Shown: positions 6,790 to 13,843, numbered from the stretch's first letter. The stretch: 14,673 nt of DNA from an uncultured Gemmatimonadota bacterium (GCA_946479995.1 CAMLIU010000005.1:1-14673), one strand, 5' to 3'. Made by a program: numbers and translations. The notes: generated from the sequence alone by a model not told the origin.

Positions 6790-6795
6790 AATATA
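6790..6795 (-). promoter_or_regulatory. Possible -10 box for the DUF3565-VOC unit
   Basis: TATATT on the minus strand is the most AT-rich point of the 203-base divergent gap between the DUF3565 gene (start 6696) and topoisomerase IB (start 6900). Read on the plus strand the same island offers TATATC for the topoisomerase. No clear -35 partner is visible for either, so only the location is suggested. Confidence 0.35.
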
Positions 6796-6899
6796 TCGGT
6801 GTTTCTTCGGGCGCGCGGTTGCGGCGAGCGCGGTCCCGACGTCCATGCCCTAGCGCGGAGCCGGACAGAACCATGGAGCACCCGCGCGGAGGGAAGCCG

Positions 6900-7979
6900 A
6901 TGGAGCTGACCACCGAACAGGAGTACGTGAGCTCCGCGCGGGCGGCGGGGCTGTTCTACGTGACGGACGAGATGCCGGGGATTCGTCGCCGGCGTCACGG
7001 CCGCGGCTTCTCGTACGTGGATCCCGATGGCCGGACGATCCGCGACACGCAGGCGCTGCGGCGCTTTCGCTCGCTGGTGATCCCGCCCGCGTGGACGGAA
7101 GTCTGGATCTGCCCCGATCCGAACGGCCACCTGCAGGTGACGGCGCGGGACGCGCGCGGCCGAAAGCAGTACCGCTATCATCCCGGTTTCCGGCAGCAGC
7201 GCGACGGGATCAAGTTCGAGCGGATGATCTCCTTCAGCGACGTCCTGCTCGCCATCCGCGAGCGGGTGGAGCACGACATCGCGCTGCCGGCACTGCCCCG
7301 CGCCAAGGTGATGGCGACGGTGGTGTGGCTGCTCGAGCGCACGCTGATCCGCATCGGCTCCAACGAGTATGCGAAGGCGAACAAGTCGTTCGGCCTGACC
7401 ACGCTGCGCCAGCGCCACGTCCGCGTGATCGGCTCGAAGCTGCGCTTCGACTTCCGCGGCAAGAGCGGCGTGGTCCATTCCGTGGCGGTGACGGACCGCC
7501 GCATCGCGCGCATCGTGCAGCGCTGCCAGGAGCTGCCCGGCCAGGAGCTGTTCCAGTACGTGGACGACGACGGCGCGCGGCAAAGCGTGAACGCCGAGGA
7601 CGTGAACGCCTACCTGCACGAGATCGCCGGGCGCGACGTGACGGCCAAGGACTTTCGCACCTGGGCGGGGACGATGCTCACGGCGGAGGCGCTCCGCGAC
7701 ATGGGCCCCGCTCAGTCGAGGCGGCAGGCGGAGAAGAACATCGTCGCCGCAATCGACCGGACGGCGGAGCGGCTGGGCAACACACGCAGCGTCTGCCGCA
7801 AGTACTACATCCACCCCGAGCTGCTCGATGCATACCTCGAGGGATCGGTGCTTCCACCGACGCCCGAGCCGGTGTGGCGGGAGCGTCACGCCGCCGCGGC
7901 TCCACTCCGTCAGCATGAGGCGGAAGTGCTCGCCTTCCTCAAGGCACGGCTGGACGGCAGGAGAGCGGCAGTCGCCTGA
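6900..7979 (+). CDS. DNA topoisomerase IB (bacterial poxvirus-like type)
   Basis: This 359-residue protein relaxes supercoiled DNA by transient 3'-phosphotyrosyl cleavage of one strand. It matches bacterial TopIB closely: AAGLFYVTDEMPGIRRRR near the N-terminus, IPPAWTEVWICPDPNGH (61-77), GRKQYRYHP (87-95), LIRIGSNEYA (149-158), GLTTLRQRHV (165-174), and NTRSVCRKYYIHP (294-306). By comparison with vaccinia and Deinococcus enzymes the active site is R151, K188, R253, N294 and Tyr303. The Asn (rather than the poxvirus His) is normal for bacterial enzymes. I chose ATG 6900 because GGAGGG lies 6 bases upstream. An ATG at 6873 is in frame but has no such site. It is a single gene, divergent from the DUF3565 unit and converging with the lipoprotein gene ending at 8002. 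Confidence 0.95.
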   Translation: MELTTEQEYVSSARAAGLFYVTDEMPGIRRRRHGRGFSYVDPDGRTIRDTQALRRFRSLVIPPAWTEVWICPDPNGHLQVTARDARGRKQYRYHPGFRQQRDGIKFERMISFSDVLLAIRERVEHDIALPALPRAKVMATVVWLLERTLIRIGSNEYAKANKSFGLTTLRQRHVRVIGSKLRFDFRGKSGVVHSVAVTDRRIARIVQRCQELPGQELFQYVDDDGARQSVNAEDVNAYLHEIAGRDVTAKDFRTWAGTMLTAEALRDMGPAQSRRQAEKNIVAAIDRTAERLGNTRSVCRKYYIHPELLDAYLEGSVLPPTPEPVWRERHAAAAPLRQHEAEVLAFLKARLDGRRAAVA

Positions 7980-8001
7980 CCGGGGCGGCGTGATGCCTCG
8001 C

Positions 8002-8667
8002 TCACTGAGCGCGGCAACCGATCACCAGCACGCGCTTCACGACGGTGGATTTCGGCAGCGTGCGCAGTCGTGCGGCGTCCCAGCTGCCCGAGGGCGAGCG
8101 CGGCTCCGACAGCTCGAAGCTGAGCCCGCACAGCGCCTCGGCGACGAGGAAGAGGTTGCCCTCCCCGACGAGGCCCTGCACTCCGCCCTTCAGGGCAAGC
8201 AGCGCGGAGAGCGGCGTGCCCACGCCAATCCAGTTCGACGTGCGGAGCCCGGGACCGGTGATCTCGATGCGCCACACGCGCCCCTCGTTCACCTCCACGG
8301 CCGCCGTGTCGCTCTCGAACGGCACGACGAGGATGCGCTCCATCTGCCCTTCGGTGCGCCGCTCCATAGTGTCGCGGACAACGACGCAGCGCGCCTTGAC
8401 CGAATCGACGGACATGCCGATGCGGATGTTCCCAACCCCATCGCCATCGACAACGGGGCGCCCGCAGGATCCCGCGGCCTGCGCTGCGGCCGCCGTCGAC
8501 GCCGCGGAATCGGGCACCGTCGCGGCGCCGCTTCGCGGGATCGTGGTGTCCGCCCCCTGCTCCGCGCCCTGCACCGCTTCGCGCACCACCTGCTCCGCCG
8601 GCGCCTCCCCCGAGCCCTGGCCGCTGCAGGCGGCGAGCACGACGCACAGCGCGGCCGCCCACCTCAT
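8002..8667 (-). CDS. Uncharacterised lipoprotein
   Basis: This 221-residue protein begins with a short signal and a good lipobox LAAC (Cys14). Residues 15-68 are low-complexity, rich in Ala, Ser, Glu and Gln, and probably a flexible linker. The folded part runs from about residue 69 to the end. It contains two similar stretches, IRIGMSVDSVKARC (81-94) and IGVGTPLSALLAL (147-159), of the kind seen in small periplasmic domains with a SmpA/BamE-like repeat. Cysteines C68, C94, C180 and C218 could form disulfides. I do not recognise a named family. The ATG at 8667 overlaps the stop of the FMN reductase (ATGA); an ATG at 8676 would add three residues. It is presumably anchored to a membrane and facing the periplasm. 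Confidence 0.75.
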   Translation of the reverse strand: MRWAAALCVVLAACSGQGSGEAPAEQVVREAVQGAEQGADTTIPRSGAATVPDSAASTAAAAQAAGSCGRPVVDGDGVGNIRIGMSVDSVKARCVVVRDTMERRTEGQMERILVVPFESDTAAVEVNEGRVWRIEITGPGLRTSNWIGVGTPLSALLALKGGVQGLVGEGNLFLVAEALCGLSFELSEPRSPSGSWDAARLRTLPKSTVVKRVLVIGCRAQ

Positions 8668-9230
8668 GGCTGGCATCGCTGGACCTCGATCCAGTGCGCG
8701 AATGCATTCATGAACTTCGTGAGGAAGGCGCGAGTGCCGTCGTTGGTGATGTTGCCCTGCTCGTCCACGAGGTTGGCCACGCCGCCGAGATAGACTTCCG
8801 GCTGCTGCAGCGTGGGCACGTCGAGGAACACGAGCGACTGCCGCAGGTGGTGATTCGCACCGAAGGCGCCGATCGCGCCGGGCGAGACACTCACCACCGC
8901 GCCCGGCTTCCCGTTCCACGCCGCCTTGCCCGCCGGCCGCGAGCCCACGTCGATCGCGTTCTTGAGCACCGCGGGCACCGACCGATTGTACTCGGGGGTG
9001 GCGAAGAGCACGGCGTCCGCGGCACGAATGCGATCGCGAAGGCGAGTCCAGGACTCGGGGGGATGCTCGGTCTCGAGATCCTGGTTGTAGAGAGGGAGGT
9101 CACCGATCTCCACGATCTCGAGCTTCAGCCGTGGCGGCGCCAGGCGGCCAAGGGCCACGGCAATGCGCCGCGTCCATGATTCGCGTCGCAGACTGCCGAC
9201 GAAGACGGCAACGTCCAGGGTTTCGGGCAT
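8664..9230 (-). CDS. NAD(P)H-dependent FMN reductase (flavodoxin-like fold)
   Basis: This 188-residue protein is a typical member of the NADPH-dependent FMN reductase family (YieF/ChrR and azoreductase-like). The FMN phosphate loop is GSLRRESWTRRIA (12-24) and the family signature PEYNRSVPAVLKNAIDV lies at 79-95, with the flavin-contacting loop VSVSPGAIGAFGA at 114-126. Such enzymes reduce FMN, quinones or metal oxyanions in the cytoplasm. I chose the ATG at 9230. An upstream in-frame start adds 13 residues that do not look like the family. The gene overlaps the lipoprotein gene by 4 bases, so the two are coupled, though no functional link is obvious. Substrate choice cannot be read from sequence. 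Confidence 0.93.
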   Translation of the reverse strand: MPETLDVAVFVGSLRRESWTRRIAVALGRLAPPRLKLEIVEIGDLPLYNQDLETEHPPESWTRLRDRIRAADAVLFATPEYNRSVPAVLKNAIDVGSRPAGKAAWNGKPGAVVSVSPGAIGAFGANHHLRQSLVFLDVPTLQQPEVYLGGVANLVDEQGNITNDGTRAFLTKFMNAFAHWIEVQRCQP

Positions 9231-9292
9231 GAATCCGTGCGCTGGTCCAGGGTGGTCGTGAACGACCAACGCACGGAGTGCACGAATGGTTC

Positions 9293-9643
9293 CTAGTGCG
9301 GCGTCGTCATGTCGGTGGGGCGTGGCCGCACGTCGGACGGCGCGAGCGGCATGCGGTCGGCAAGCAGACGCGTCGTGAAGCGCTGCCCCTCGGAGACGCG
9401 CTCCACTTCGATGGCGATCGCCTCCACCATCTGGCCGAGCTGGGCGAGCTGGAGTCGCGAGGCCTCGTTGGCCACGGGCGCGTTGAGCTGCGCGGCGCGT
9501 ACCGCGCGCCTCGCACCGAAGTAGCCGCCGATCCAGCTCCCGACGAACCCCGTCAGGAGACCGACGCTCCCGGCAACCCCGAAGAGGAGGACGTAGTGCT
9601 CTCGCATGGTGCCCAGGAAGTGCATCGGCAGGATGTCGATCAT
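9293..9643 (-). CDS. One-pass membrane protein with cytoplasmic helical tail
   Basis: This 116-residue protein has one strong membrane segment (about residues 17-41, LLFGVAGSVGLLTGFVGSWI) followed by a basic GARRAVRAAQ stretch. A helical region comes next (LQLAQLGQMVEAIAIEVERV), with heptad-like spacing that may form a coiled coil, and then a Pro-rich tail. Arg-rich flanks suggest the tail is cytoplasmic. GGAG lies 8 bases before the ATG. I do not recognise a named family. The gene lies 62 bases upstream of the FMN reductase gene on the same strand, and a short imperfectly placed hairpin (9253-9268) sits in the gap, so co-transcription is possible but not certain. Confidence 0.7.
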   Translation of the reverse strand: MIDILPMHFLGTMREHYVLLFGVAGSVGLLTGFVGSWIGGYFGARRAVRAAQLNAPVANEASRLQLAQLGQMVEAIAIEVERVSEGQRFTTRLLADRMPLAPSDVRPRPTDMTTPH

Positions 9644-9735
9644 GTCTGGCTCCGGGGTTCGTATCGGGTCATCGGGTCAGCGCACATTACGCGCGCGCAC
9701 CGGCGGTCGTTTCGGTGGCGAGCTCGGCACGTGCG

Positions 9736-10554
9736 TCACGGCACGGCATTGAGCACCTGCTTCTTGCCGAGCGGGTCGATATCGAACGCTTGGGCACGCG
9801 CACGATGCGCCTCGGCGCCGCGCAGCGTGGCGAGCGCACCGTAGTAGTCGAGATAGGCGAAGGACGAGATCCCGCCACGGACGAACTCGTAGCTGCTCAC
9901 GAGCTGGCGCCACCTCTCCATCTGCCCCGAGACATCGACGTACAGGTAGGGCGCGAACTCTTCGGCGTCTTCCCAGTTCTCGGCGTACCAGAGTCGGACG
10001 CCGCGGTGGGGCGGGCTGGCGAGCTTCACGCCCTCCAGCGCGGCGAGGAGCACGGCGTCCTCCACGATGGCGTGCGTGGTGGAATGGTCACGGTGGATGC
10101 TGTTCCGCCAGTGCGTGATGACGAGCGTTGGCTTCACCTCGCGGATCACCTCCGCCACGTAGCGACGCGCTTCCTCGGAGTTGGGGAGCTCGCCGTCCTT
10201 GTACGGCCCGAAGATGACGCGCGCCCCGAGCATCGCGGCGGCCTGCTGCGCTTCGCGGCGCTTCTGCTCGCCGTACTGCACGGGGGACATCTTCGGGTTG
10301 CCGCCTTCCCCAAGCGTCAGGTGCAGGAGCACGATGCTGTCGCCGAGCTCGCGCTGCTTGAGCAGGACGGCGCCCGCGGTGAGCTCCATGTCACCGGCGT
10401 GCGCGCCGATGGCGAGGATGCGTCGTGGCGCGCGGGGTGGAGAGGATTGCGCCTGCAGCCCGCGGCAATCCCCATCGAGCGCGGGCGCGACGAGCATCGT
10501 GAGCGCGAACACGAACAACCGCGGCAAGCGCGCGCGTGTGGCGAGTACGTTCAC
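9736..10554 (-). CDS. Secreted PIG-L/LmbE-family deacetylase-like protein, general base replaced
   Basis: This 272-residue protein has an N-terminal signal peptide (hydrophobic FVFALTMLVAPAL, likely cut after LQAQ, residue 36) and a PIG-L/LmbE domain from about residue 44. PIG-L enzymes remove acetyl groups from N-acetylglucosamine-type substrates using zinc. The zinc ligands appear intact: H52 and D55 in AHAGD, and H157 in HRDH (with H154 as a catalytic His). The normal motif is AHPDD, whose first Asp is the general base; here it is Gly54. The protein may use another base, act on a different bond, or be inactive. The GTG start at 10554 overlaps the stop of the 37-residue gene (GTGA). The signal sequence argues against a cytoplasmic BshB-like role in thiol synthesis. 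Confidence 0.85.
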   Translation of the reverse strand: MNVLATRARLPRLFVFALTMLVAPALDGDCRGLQAQSSPPRAPRRILAIGAHAGDMELTAGAVLLKQRELGDSIVLLHLTLGEGGNPKMSPVQYGEQKRREAQQAAAMLGARVIFGPYKDGELPNSEEARRYVAEVIREVKPTLVITHWRNSIHRDHSTTHAIVEDAVLLAALEGVKLASPPHRGVRLWYAENWEDAEEFAPYLYVDVSGQMERWRQLVSSYEFVRGGISSFAYLDYYGALATLRGAEAHRARAQAFDIDPLGKKQVLNAVP

Positions 10555-10664
10555 GACCGGCGTTCCAGACGCTCGCGCGCGAAGGTGACGCCCCCGAGCG
10601 CCGACCAGTACGCGACCCACGTCGCGAGCAGGCTCCCCGCCTTCCAGCTCTGAAGTCCGAACAT
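10551..10664 (-). CDS. 37-residue single-pass membrane peptide
   Basis: This very short gene runs from ATG 10664 to TGA 10551. It has a strong ribosome binding site (GGAGG, 5 bases upstream) and overlaps the PIG-L start by 4 bases (GTGA). The peptide has one hydrophobic segment, SLLATWVAYWSALGGVTFA, followed by a charged tail (RERLERRS). The segment is Trp- and Gly-rich and would span a membrane with the tail in the cytoplasm. It could serve as a leader whose translation opens the PIG-L start, as a functional membrane peptide, or both. I know no named family for it. Confidence 0.6.
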   Translation of the reverse strand: MFGLQSWKAGSLLATWVAYWSALGGVTFARERLERRS

Positions 10665-10744
10665 CGTTCCTCCGGGATGCGCCCGTGCGTCACTCGACCG
10701 GCACGAGCTGGTCGAACGTCCGAAGATGCCATGAGGCCGCGAGC

Positions 10745-11089
10745 TCAGCCACCGTCGAGCCAGAGCAAGGTGAGCCGGCCCGAGCAGTCGAAGGCCGCGA
10801 GGCCACCGTCATGCGGACTCAGGACGTCGTCGTCTTCCGTACGCACCTCGATGCCATCCGGTGTCCGCGAGAAGCGTCGGACGTGCTGACGGCGGCCGCG
10901 CAGTCCCGCGATGGTATCCATCGCAATGCGAGCGACTCGAAGGCTGTCACGCTTGGCCGCGGCGCAGCGCGTCGGGATGGCGGCAGCGGCGGCGCGCTGG
11001 TGCATGCGCAGGCTCGCCACCACGCCGCACAGCAGGACGACGAAGGCAGCCCACGCGAGCCGGCGGCGAAGTGCCGCGCGCCCGCTCAC
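10745..11089 (-). CDS. Uncharacterised one-pass membrane protein
   Basis: This 114-residue protein has an Arg-rich N-terminus (RAALRRR), one membrane segment (about residues 11-27, LAWAAFVVLLCGVVASL) and a soluble part of about 85 residues. The soluble part ends in what looks like a small strand-rich domain (DGIEVRTEDDDVL, LTLLWLDGG). Two cysteines (C42, C102) could form a disulfide outside the membrane. By the positive-inside rule the C-terminal part would face the periplasm. It has a GTG start overlapping the stop of the second DinB gene by 4 bases, so it is coupled to that gene. I do not recognise a family. The following 80 bases down to the 37-residue gene contain no clear feature. Confidence 0.65.
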   Translation of the reverse strand: MSGRAALRRRLAWAAFVVLLCGVVASLRMHQRAAAAAIPTRCAAAKRDSLRVARIAMDTIAGLRGRRQHVRRFSRTPDGIEVRTEDDDVLSPHDGGLAAFDCSGRLTLLWLDGG

Positions 11090-11607
11090 TCCTCCCCCGT
11101 GCCGGACACGATGCGCGCCGTCGTCACCGCCTGGCCCACGTGACGCTGCGTGTGTTCGGCCGCGTGGAACAGCAAGCCGATCACGGTGGATGGCAGCCGG
11201 CCGCGACCCACTTCGCGTGCAGCGGGCAGGTCGTCCTCGGCCGTGGAATGCACCTGCATGAGTGCGCGCTCCACTGCCGCGCCGAAGCGGCGCGCGAGCA
11301 CGGCGGCGTCCGGTGGCTCGGATTCGACTGCGGGCTCCGCGCGCAGCGCCGCAAGCTGTGCGTCGGAGAGCTGCTCACCACGCGCGTAGGTGAACAGGCG
11401 GTCGAGGCTTCCGACGGCGTGCGTGAGGTGATACGCGACGGATGCCGCGCCGCCGGGCCGCGCCACGAGCTGTGCCGAGCCGAGCGTGGAAAGCTTTGCC
11501 TCCACTTCCTCGCGGCACTGGAGCAGGCTGTGAGCGACGGGCTGGAGAAGTGGGGGCACGTCGGGCAACGGGCCGCGAAGCCAGACCTCCGGTAGCGGGC
11601 CGCTCAC
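11086..11607 (-). CDS. DinB/YfiT family protein (second copy)
   Basis: This 173-residue protein is a second DinB-type four-helix bundle, distinct from the one at 381-884. The metal-binding histidines are visible: H60 or H63 in AYHLTHAVGSLD, and H148 and H152 in FHAAEHTQRHVGQ. This is the subgroup with a C-terminal HxxxHxxxH. The family covers metal-dependent thiol transferases such as BstA and many proteins of unknown role. It is cytoplasmic. It has GTGA overlaps at both ends: with the membrane PH-like gene upstream (11604-11607) and the one-pass membrane gene downstream (11086-11089). This points to a three-gene unit made together. The substrate is unknown. Confidence 0.85.
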   Translation of the reverse strand: MSGPLPEVWLRGPLPDVPPLLQPVAHSLLQCREEVEAKLSTLGSAQLVARPGGAASVAYHLTHAVGSLDRLFTYARGEQLSDAQLAALRAEPAVESEPPDAAVLARRFGAAVERALMQVHSTAEDDLPAAREVGRGRLPSTVIGLLFHAAEHTQRHVGQAVTTARIVSGTGEE

Positions 11608-12038
11608 GCCGACTTCCTCGCCACTCGCGATCGCAGTGCGGCAACCAGTCCCTCGGGATCATCGGTGCCAAGGCGGAAGCGACGACCGTCGTCGAGCTGG
11701 ATCTCGACCGCGTCGCGACCGGAGACGTTGTAGAGCATGCCGCGCATGGTGATCCGGATTCCCCACCCCTCGAGGCCCGATGAGGTGGTGCGCTCCGCGG
11801 CGACGATCCGCTCGAGCGGAGCATGGACGTGCCAGAAGCCCGGACCGAACCAGCTCACCAGCTCACGGTCGTTCACCTGGATGGTGAGCGACGAGAAGAG
11901 CCACGCCACGACGATGAACGCCGCAGCGAGGAGGTACAACCACGGGTTACCCCTGGCCGACGCCAGCCAGAGGCAGAAGGCTGCCGGCAGGAGCAGCGTG
12001 ACGAGCAGGAGGCTGCCCCACTGTCGATGCAGGTACAT
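11604..12038 (-). CDS. Two-helix membrane protein with bacterial PH-like domain
   Basis: This 144-residue protein has two membrane segments close to the N-terminus (residues 9-27, LLLVTLLLPAAFCLWLAS; 33-50, WLYLLAAAFIVVAWLFSS). A cytoplasmic domain of about 85 residues follows. It looks like a bacterial PH domain (bPH-type): LTIQVNDRELVSWFGPG, WGIRITMRGMLYNVSGRDAVEIQLDDGRRFRLGTDDPE and a final helix LVAALRSRVA. Such proteins are often membrane-anchored scaffolds of unknown role. I placed the start at the ATG at 12038; an upstream extension would add basic, low-complexity sequence. A GAGG lies about 11 bases before this ATG. It is the first gene of the coupled unit leading to the PIG-L gene. 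Confidence 0.7.
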   Translation of the reverse strand: MYLHRQWGSLLLVTLLLPAAFCLWLASARGNPWLYLLAAAFIVVAWLFSSLTIQVNDRELVSWFGPGFWHVHAPLERIVAAERTTSSGLEGWGIRITMRGMLYNVSGRDAVEIQLDDGRRFRLGTDDPEGLVAALRSRVARKSA

Positions 12039-12111
12039 GGCGTGATCATCCTCGGCATGCGGGTGATGGCACCCGGTACGATGCGCGACGTGCGCAGCCA
12101 CGGCAACCGTG

Positions 12112-12117
12112 TATGAT
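12112..12117 (+). promoter_or_regulatory. Likely -10 box for the prenyltransferase gene
   Basis: TATGAT matches five of six bases of the TATAAT consensus and lies 30 bases before the ATG at 12148. It would give a short 5' leader of about 24 bases. There is no clear -35 element at 17 bases, and no strong Shine-Dalgarno sequence precedes the ATG. Confidence 0.5.
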
Positions 12118-12147
12118 TAGGCACCACCGAACAGCGAGCCCGACGCG

Positions 12148-13215
12148 ATGACGCACGCTTCCACGAATCCTTCTCCGGTTCCAGCCGGCCGACGGCCGAC
12201 CGGACGCGGTCCGCGCGAGTGGGCGCGCGCCTTCACCGGCTTCTATCCGCCGCTCGCCGAAGACATGGCGTCGCTGGATCCGATCGCGCGCTTCCTGTAC
12301 TCGGCGCGCAGCGTGATCCTCGTGATCTCCTTCCAGGCCGCGCTGATTGCCGGGCTGCTGGCGCTCACCGACCGTCGCTTCGCTCCCCTGCCCTTCGCCC
12401 TGCTGGTGCTCGGCTACGTGGTGCTGCACGCGATCAGCAACCTGTCGAACGACTATTTCGGCGCGAGGCGAGGCCACGACACCGACGACTCACCGCGGCG
12501 GCGATACACGGTGCATCCGGTGCTGAGCGGCGCCGTGAGCTCCTCGCTGCTCGTGCGCGGCCTCGTGGTGCTCGCGGTGATCGCCGCGGCCATCGGCGCA
12601 TACTTCGTCTGGCTGCGCGGCTGGCCGGCCGTCTGGCTGGTGGTCATCGGCGCGCTGCTGCTCTGGGCGTACGACGCGGCGCCGCGCGCGCTCAAGGAGC
12701 TGGGCCTCGGCGAGGTGGCGGCGTTCGTCGTCTGGGGGCCGCTGATGGTCGCGGGCGGCTACTTCGTCCTGTCCGGCCATCTGTCCGCGGCGGCGCTGAT
12801 CGCGTCGGTCCCGTACGGGCTCGGCGTGATGTCCATCCTCGTCGGCAAGCACATCGACCAGCGGCAGTTCGACGCGGGCAAGCACCAGCGCACGCTGCCG
12901 GTGGTGCTCGGCGAAGGACGCGCACGCACGCTCAACCGCGCGGCAGTGATCGGGATGTACCTGTTCGTCATCGCCGGCATCCTGCTCGGCGCGCTATCGC
13001 CATTCGTCCTGCTCGTGCTGCTGGCCGGGCCACGGGCGATCCGCGCCGTGCGGGTGATGTCGGCACCCGCGCCGTCGCAGCCACCGGCTGGCTACGTGGG
13101 ATGGCCGCTCTGGTACCATCGCGTCTGCCTGGTGCACAACCGCGCCTTCGGGTGGCTGTACATCCTCGGCCTCGCGCTCGGCGCGCTGCTCCCGGAAGTG
13201 CGGCTGGGCGCCTGA
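12148..13215 (+). CDS. UbiA/MenA-type membrane prenyltransferase
   Basis: This 355-residue protein is an integral membrane enzyme of the UbiA superfamily, which joins isoprenoid chains to aromatic or other acceptors (quinones, hemes, lipids). It has about eight membrane segments. The first Asp-rich motif is intact: NLSNDYFGARRGHDTDD (98-114). The Tyr-containing loop WAYDAAPRALKELGLGE (173-189) resembles MenA. The second motif region, KHIDQRQFDAGKHQRTLP (234-251), differs from the usual MenA DxDxD pattern. Residues 1-40 are a hydrophilic extension. It is a single gene converging with the lipoprotein gene ending at 13253. The superfamily is firm, but MenA activity is a guess by resemblance; other quinone or lipid prenyltransferases are possible. 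Confidence 0.85.
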   Translation: MTHASTNPSPVPAGRRPTGRGPREWARAFTGFYPPLAEDMASLDPIARFLYSARSVILVISFQAALIAGLLALTDRRFAPLPFALLVLGYVVLHAISNLSNDYFGARRGHDTDDSPRRRYTVHPVLSGAVSSSLLVRGLVVLAVIAAAIGAYFVWLRGWPAVWLVVIGALLLWAYDAAPRALKELGLGEVAAFVVWGPLMVAGGYFVLSGHLSAAALIASVPYGLGVMSILVGKHIDQRQFDAGKHQRTLPVVLGEGRARTLNRAAVIGMYLFVIAGILLGALSPFVLLVLLAGPRAIRAVRVMSAPAPSQPPAGYVGWPLWYHRVCLVHNRAFGWLYILGLALGALLPEVRLGA

Positions 13216-13223
13216 CCGGGGCG

Positions 13224-13250
13224 CCGGGCTGCGTGGCCCGGGCAACGCAG
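13224..13250. terminator. Possible terminator hairpins between convergent genes
   Basis: Two alternative hairpins overlap in the 37-base gap between the prenyltransferase stop (13215) and the lipoprotein stop (13253). One pairs 13224-13229 with 13236-13241 (6 GC pairs, 6-base loop). The other pairs 13229-13234 with 13245-13250 (6 pairs, 10-base loop). Neither is followed by a T stretch, so intrinsic termination is uncertain. Confidence 0.35.
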
Positions 13251-13252
13251 CA

Positions 13253-13780
13253 TCAGGATGCGTCGGCGCTCCCGGGCGGCTGCTCGTACATGCTGATGCG
13301 CCAGCGTCCGCTCCCGCTGCGGCGGACGTGCAGCCGCACGGGCCGGCGGCCCACGCTCTCGGCACTCTCGCCGGCGCTGCTCTCGAAGATCAGCGAGCCG
13401 GTGACGAGATACTCATCGGTGCTGGCGGGGGTGACGGACTTCACCTCGATCCGGTCGGGCCACGGGCTCGAGACGCGACGGCCCGGCGCGGCCGTTGGAC
13501 GGGCCATCCAGTCGCTGAGCAGGTCCGGCGTGACGAGGGTCCCGTAGGCCTCCTGCAACCGCGATGCGGCAATGCTGTCGGGCGCCAGAAGCGATACGGT
13601 CTGCATGCGTGCCCCGAACAGGCTGACCAGCCGCCGCACGGCACGTTCGGGGTCGAGCGGAACGGTGGCGGTGTCCTCGGCGCGCGAGGAGCCGCCAGCT
13701 GCGGCGGCGTCGGGTTCACCGCACGCGACGAGCAGCGCGGCACATGCGGCGAGCAGGTGAAACAGCCTGCGACGGTTCAT
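13253..13780 (-). CDS. Uncharacterised lipoprotein
   Basis: This 175-residue protein starts with a basic N-terminus and a lipoprotein signal with lipobox LVAC (Cys20); an LAAC at Cys13 is an alternative. Residues 21-43 are a flexible Ala/Gly/Ser-rich linker. The rest is a mixed alpha/beta domain with a conserved-looking APGRRVSSPWPDRIEVKSV stretch (97-115) and paired strands DEYLVTGSLIFESS and RPVRLHVRRSGSGRWRISMY. The fold resembles, loosely, small nuclear-transport-factor-like periplasmic domains, but I cannot assign a family. GAGG lies 6 bases before the ATG at 13780. The tRNA-Asn gene ends 63 bases upstream on the same strand, so read-through from it is possible. Confidence 0.72.
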   Translation of the reverse strand: MNRRRLFHLLAACAALLVACGEPDAAAAGGSSRAEDTATVPLDPERAVRRLVSLFGARMQTVSLLAPDSIAASRLQEAYGTLVTPDLLSDWMARPTAAPGRRVSSPWPDRIEVKSVTPASTDEYLVTGSLIFESSAGESAESVGRRPVRLHVRRSGSGRWRISMYEQPPGSADAS

Positions 13781-13807
13781 GAGCGCCTCGCGTCAGAGTC
13801 GAAGGCC

Positions 13808-13830
13808 GGCCAGCCGCCGGACTGCTGGCC
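13808..13830 (-). terminator. Hairpin after tRNA-Asn
   Basis: A 7-base-pair GC-rich stem (13808-13814 with 13824-13830, 9-base loop) lies 13 bases past the 3' end of the tRNA and upstream of the lipoprotein gene. No T stretch follows. It could help 3' processing or weak termination. Confidence 0.35.
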
Positions 13831-13843
13831 ACGTACTGCAAGA

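Noticed and set aside
6693..7916. 407-codon minus-strand open frame opposite topoisomerase IB
   Set aside because: Topoisomerase IB is unambiguous on the plus strand. The antisense product is low-complexity His/Arg/Leu-rich sequence.
9253..9268. Hairpin (6 pairs, TGAA loop) before the FMN reductase gene
   Set aside because: It is short, has no T stretch and could arise by chance in GC-rich DNA. It is not a convincing terminator or operator.
9663..9678. Tandem 8-base repeat (ATCGGGTC twice) upstream of the one-pass membrane protein gene
   Set aside because: Two copies of 8 bases are too few to argue for an operator. No third copy was seen nearby.
9715..10653. 312-codon plus-strand open frame opposite PIG-L
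   Set aside because: The PIG-L family and the zinc motifs fix the minus-strand reading, and the antisense product has no domain.
10665..10744. A small gene starting at the minus-strand ATG near 10732
   Set aside because: Its frame runs through the 37-residue gene as an Arg-rich product with no ribosome binding site or domain.
381..11607. A bacillithiol pathway (two DinB proteins plus a PIG-L deacetylase)
   Set aside because: The combination recalls BstA and BshB, but this PIG-L protein has a signal peptide and lacks the general-base Asp, the DinB genes lie about 10 kb apart, and no BshA or BshC is present. The link is not supported.
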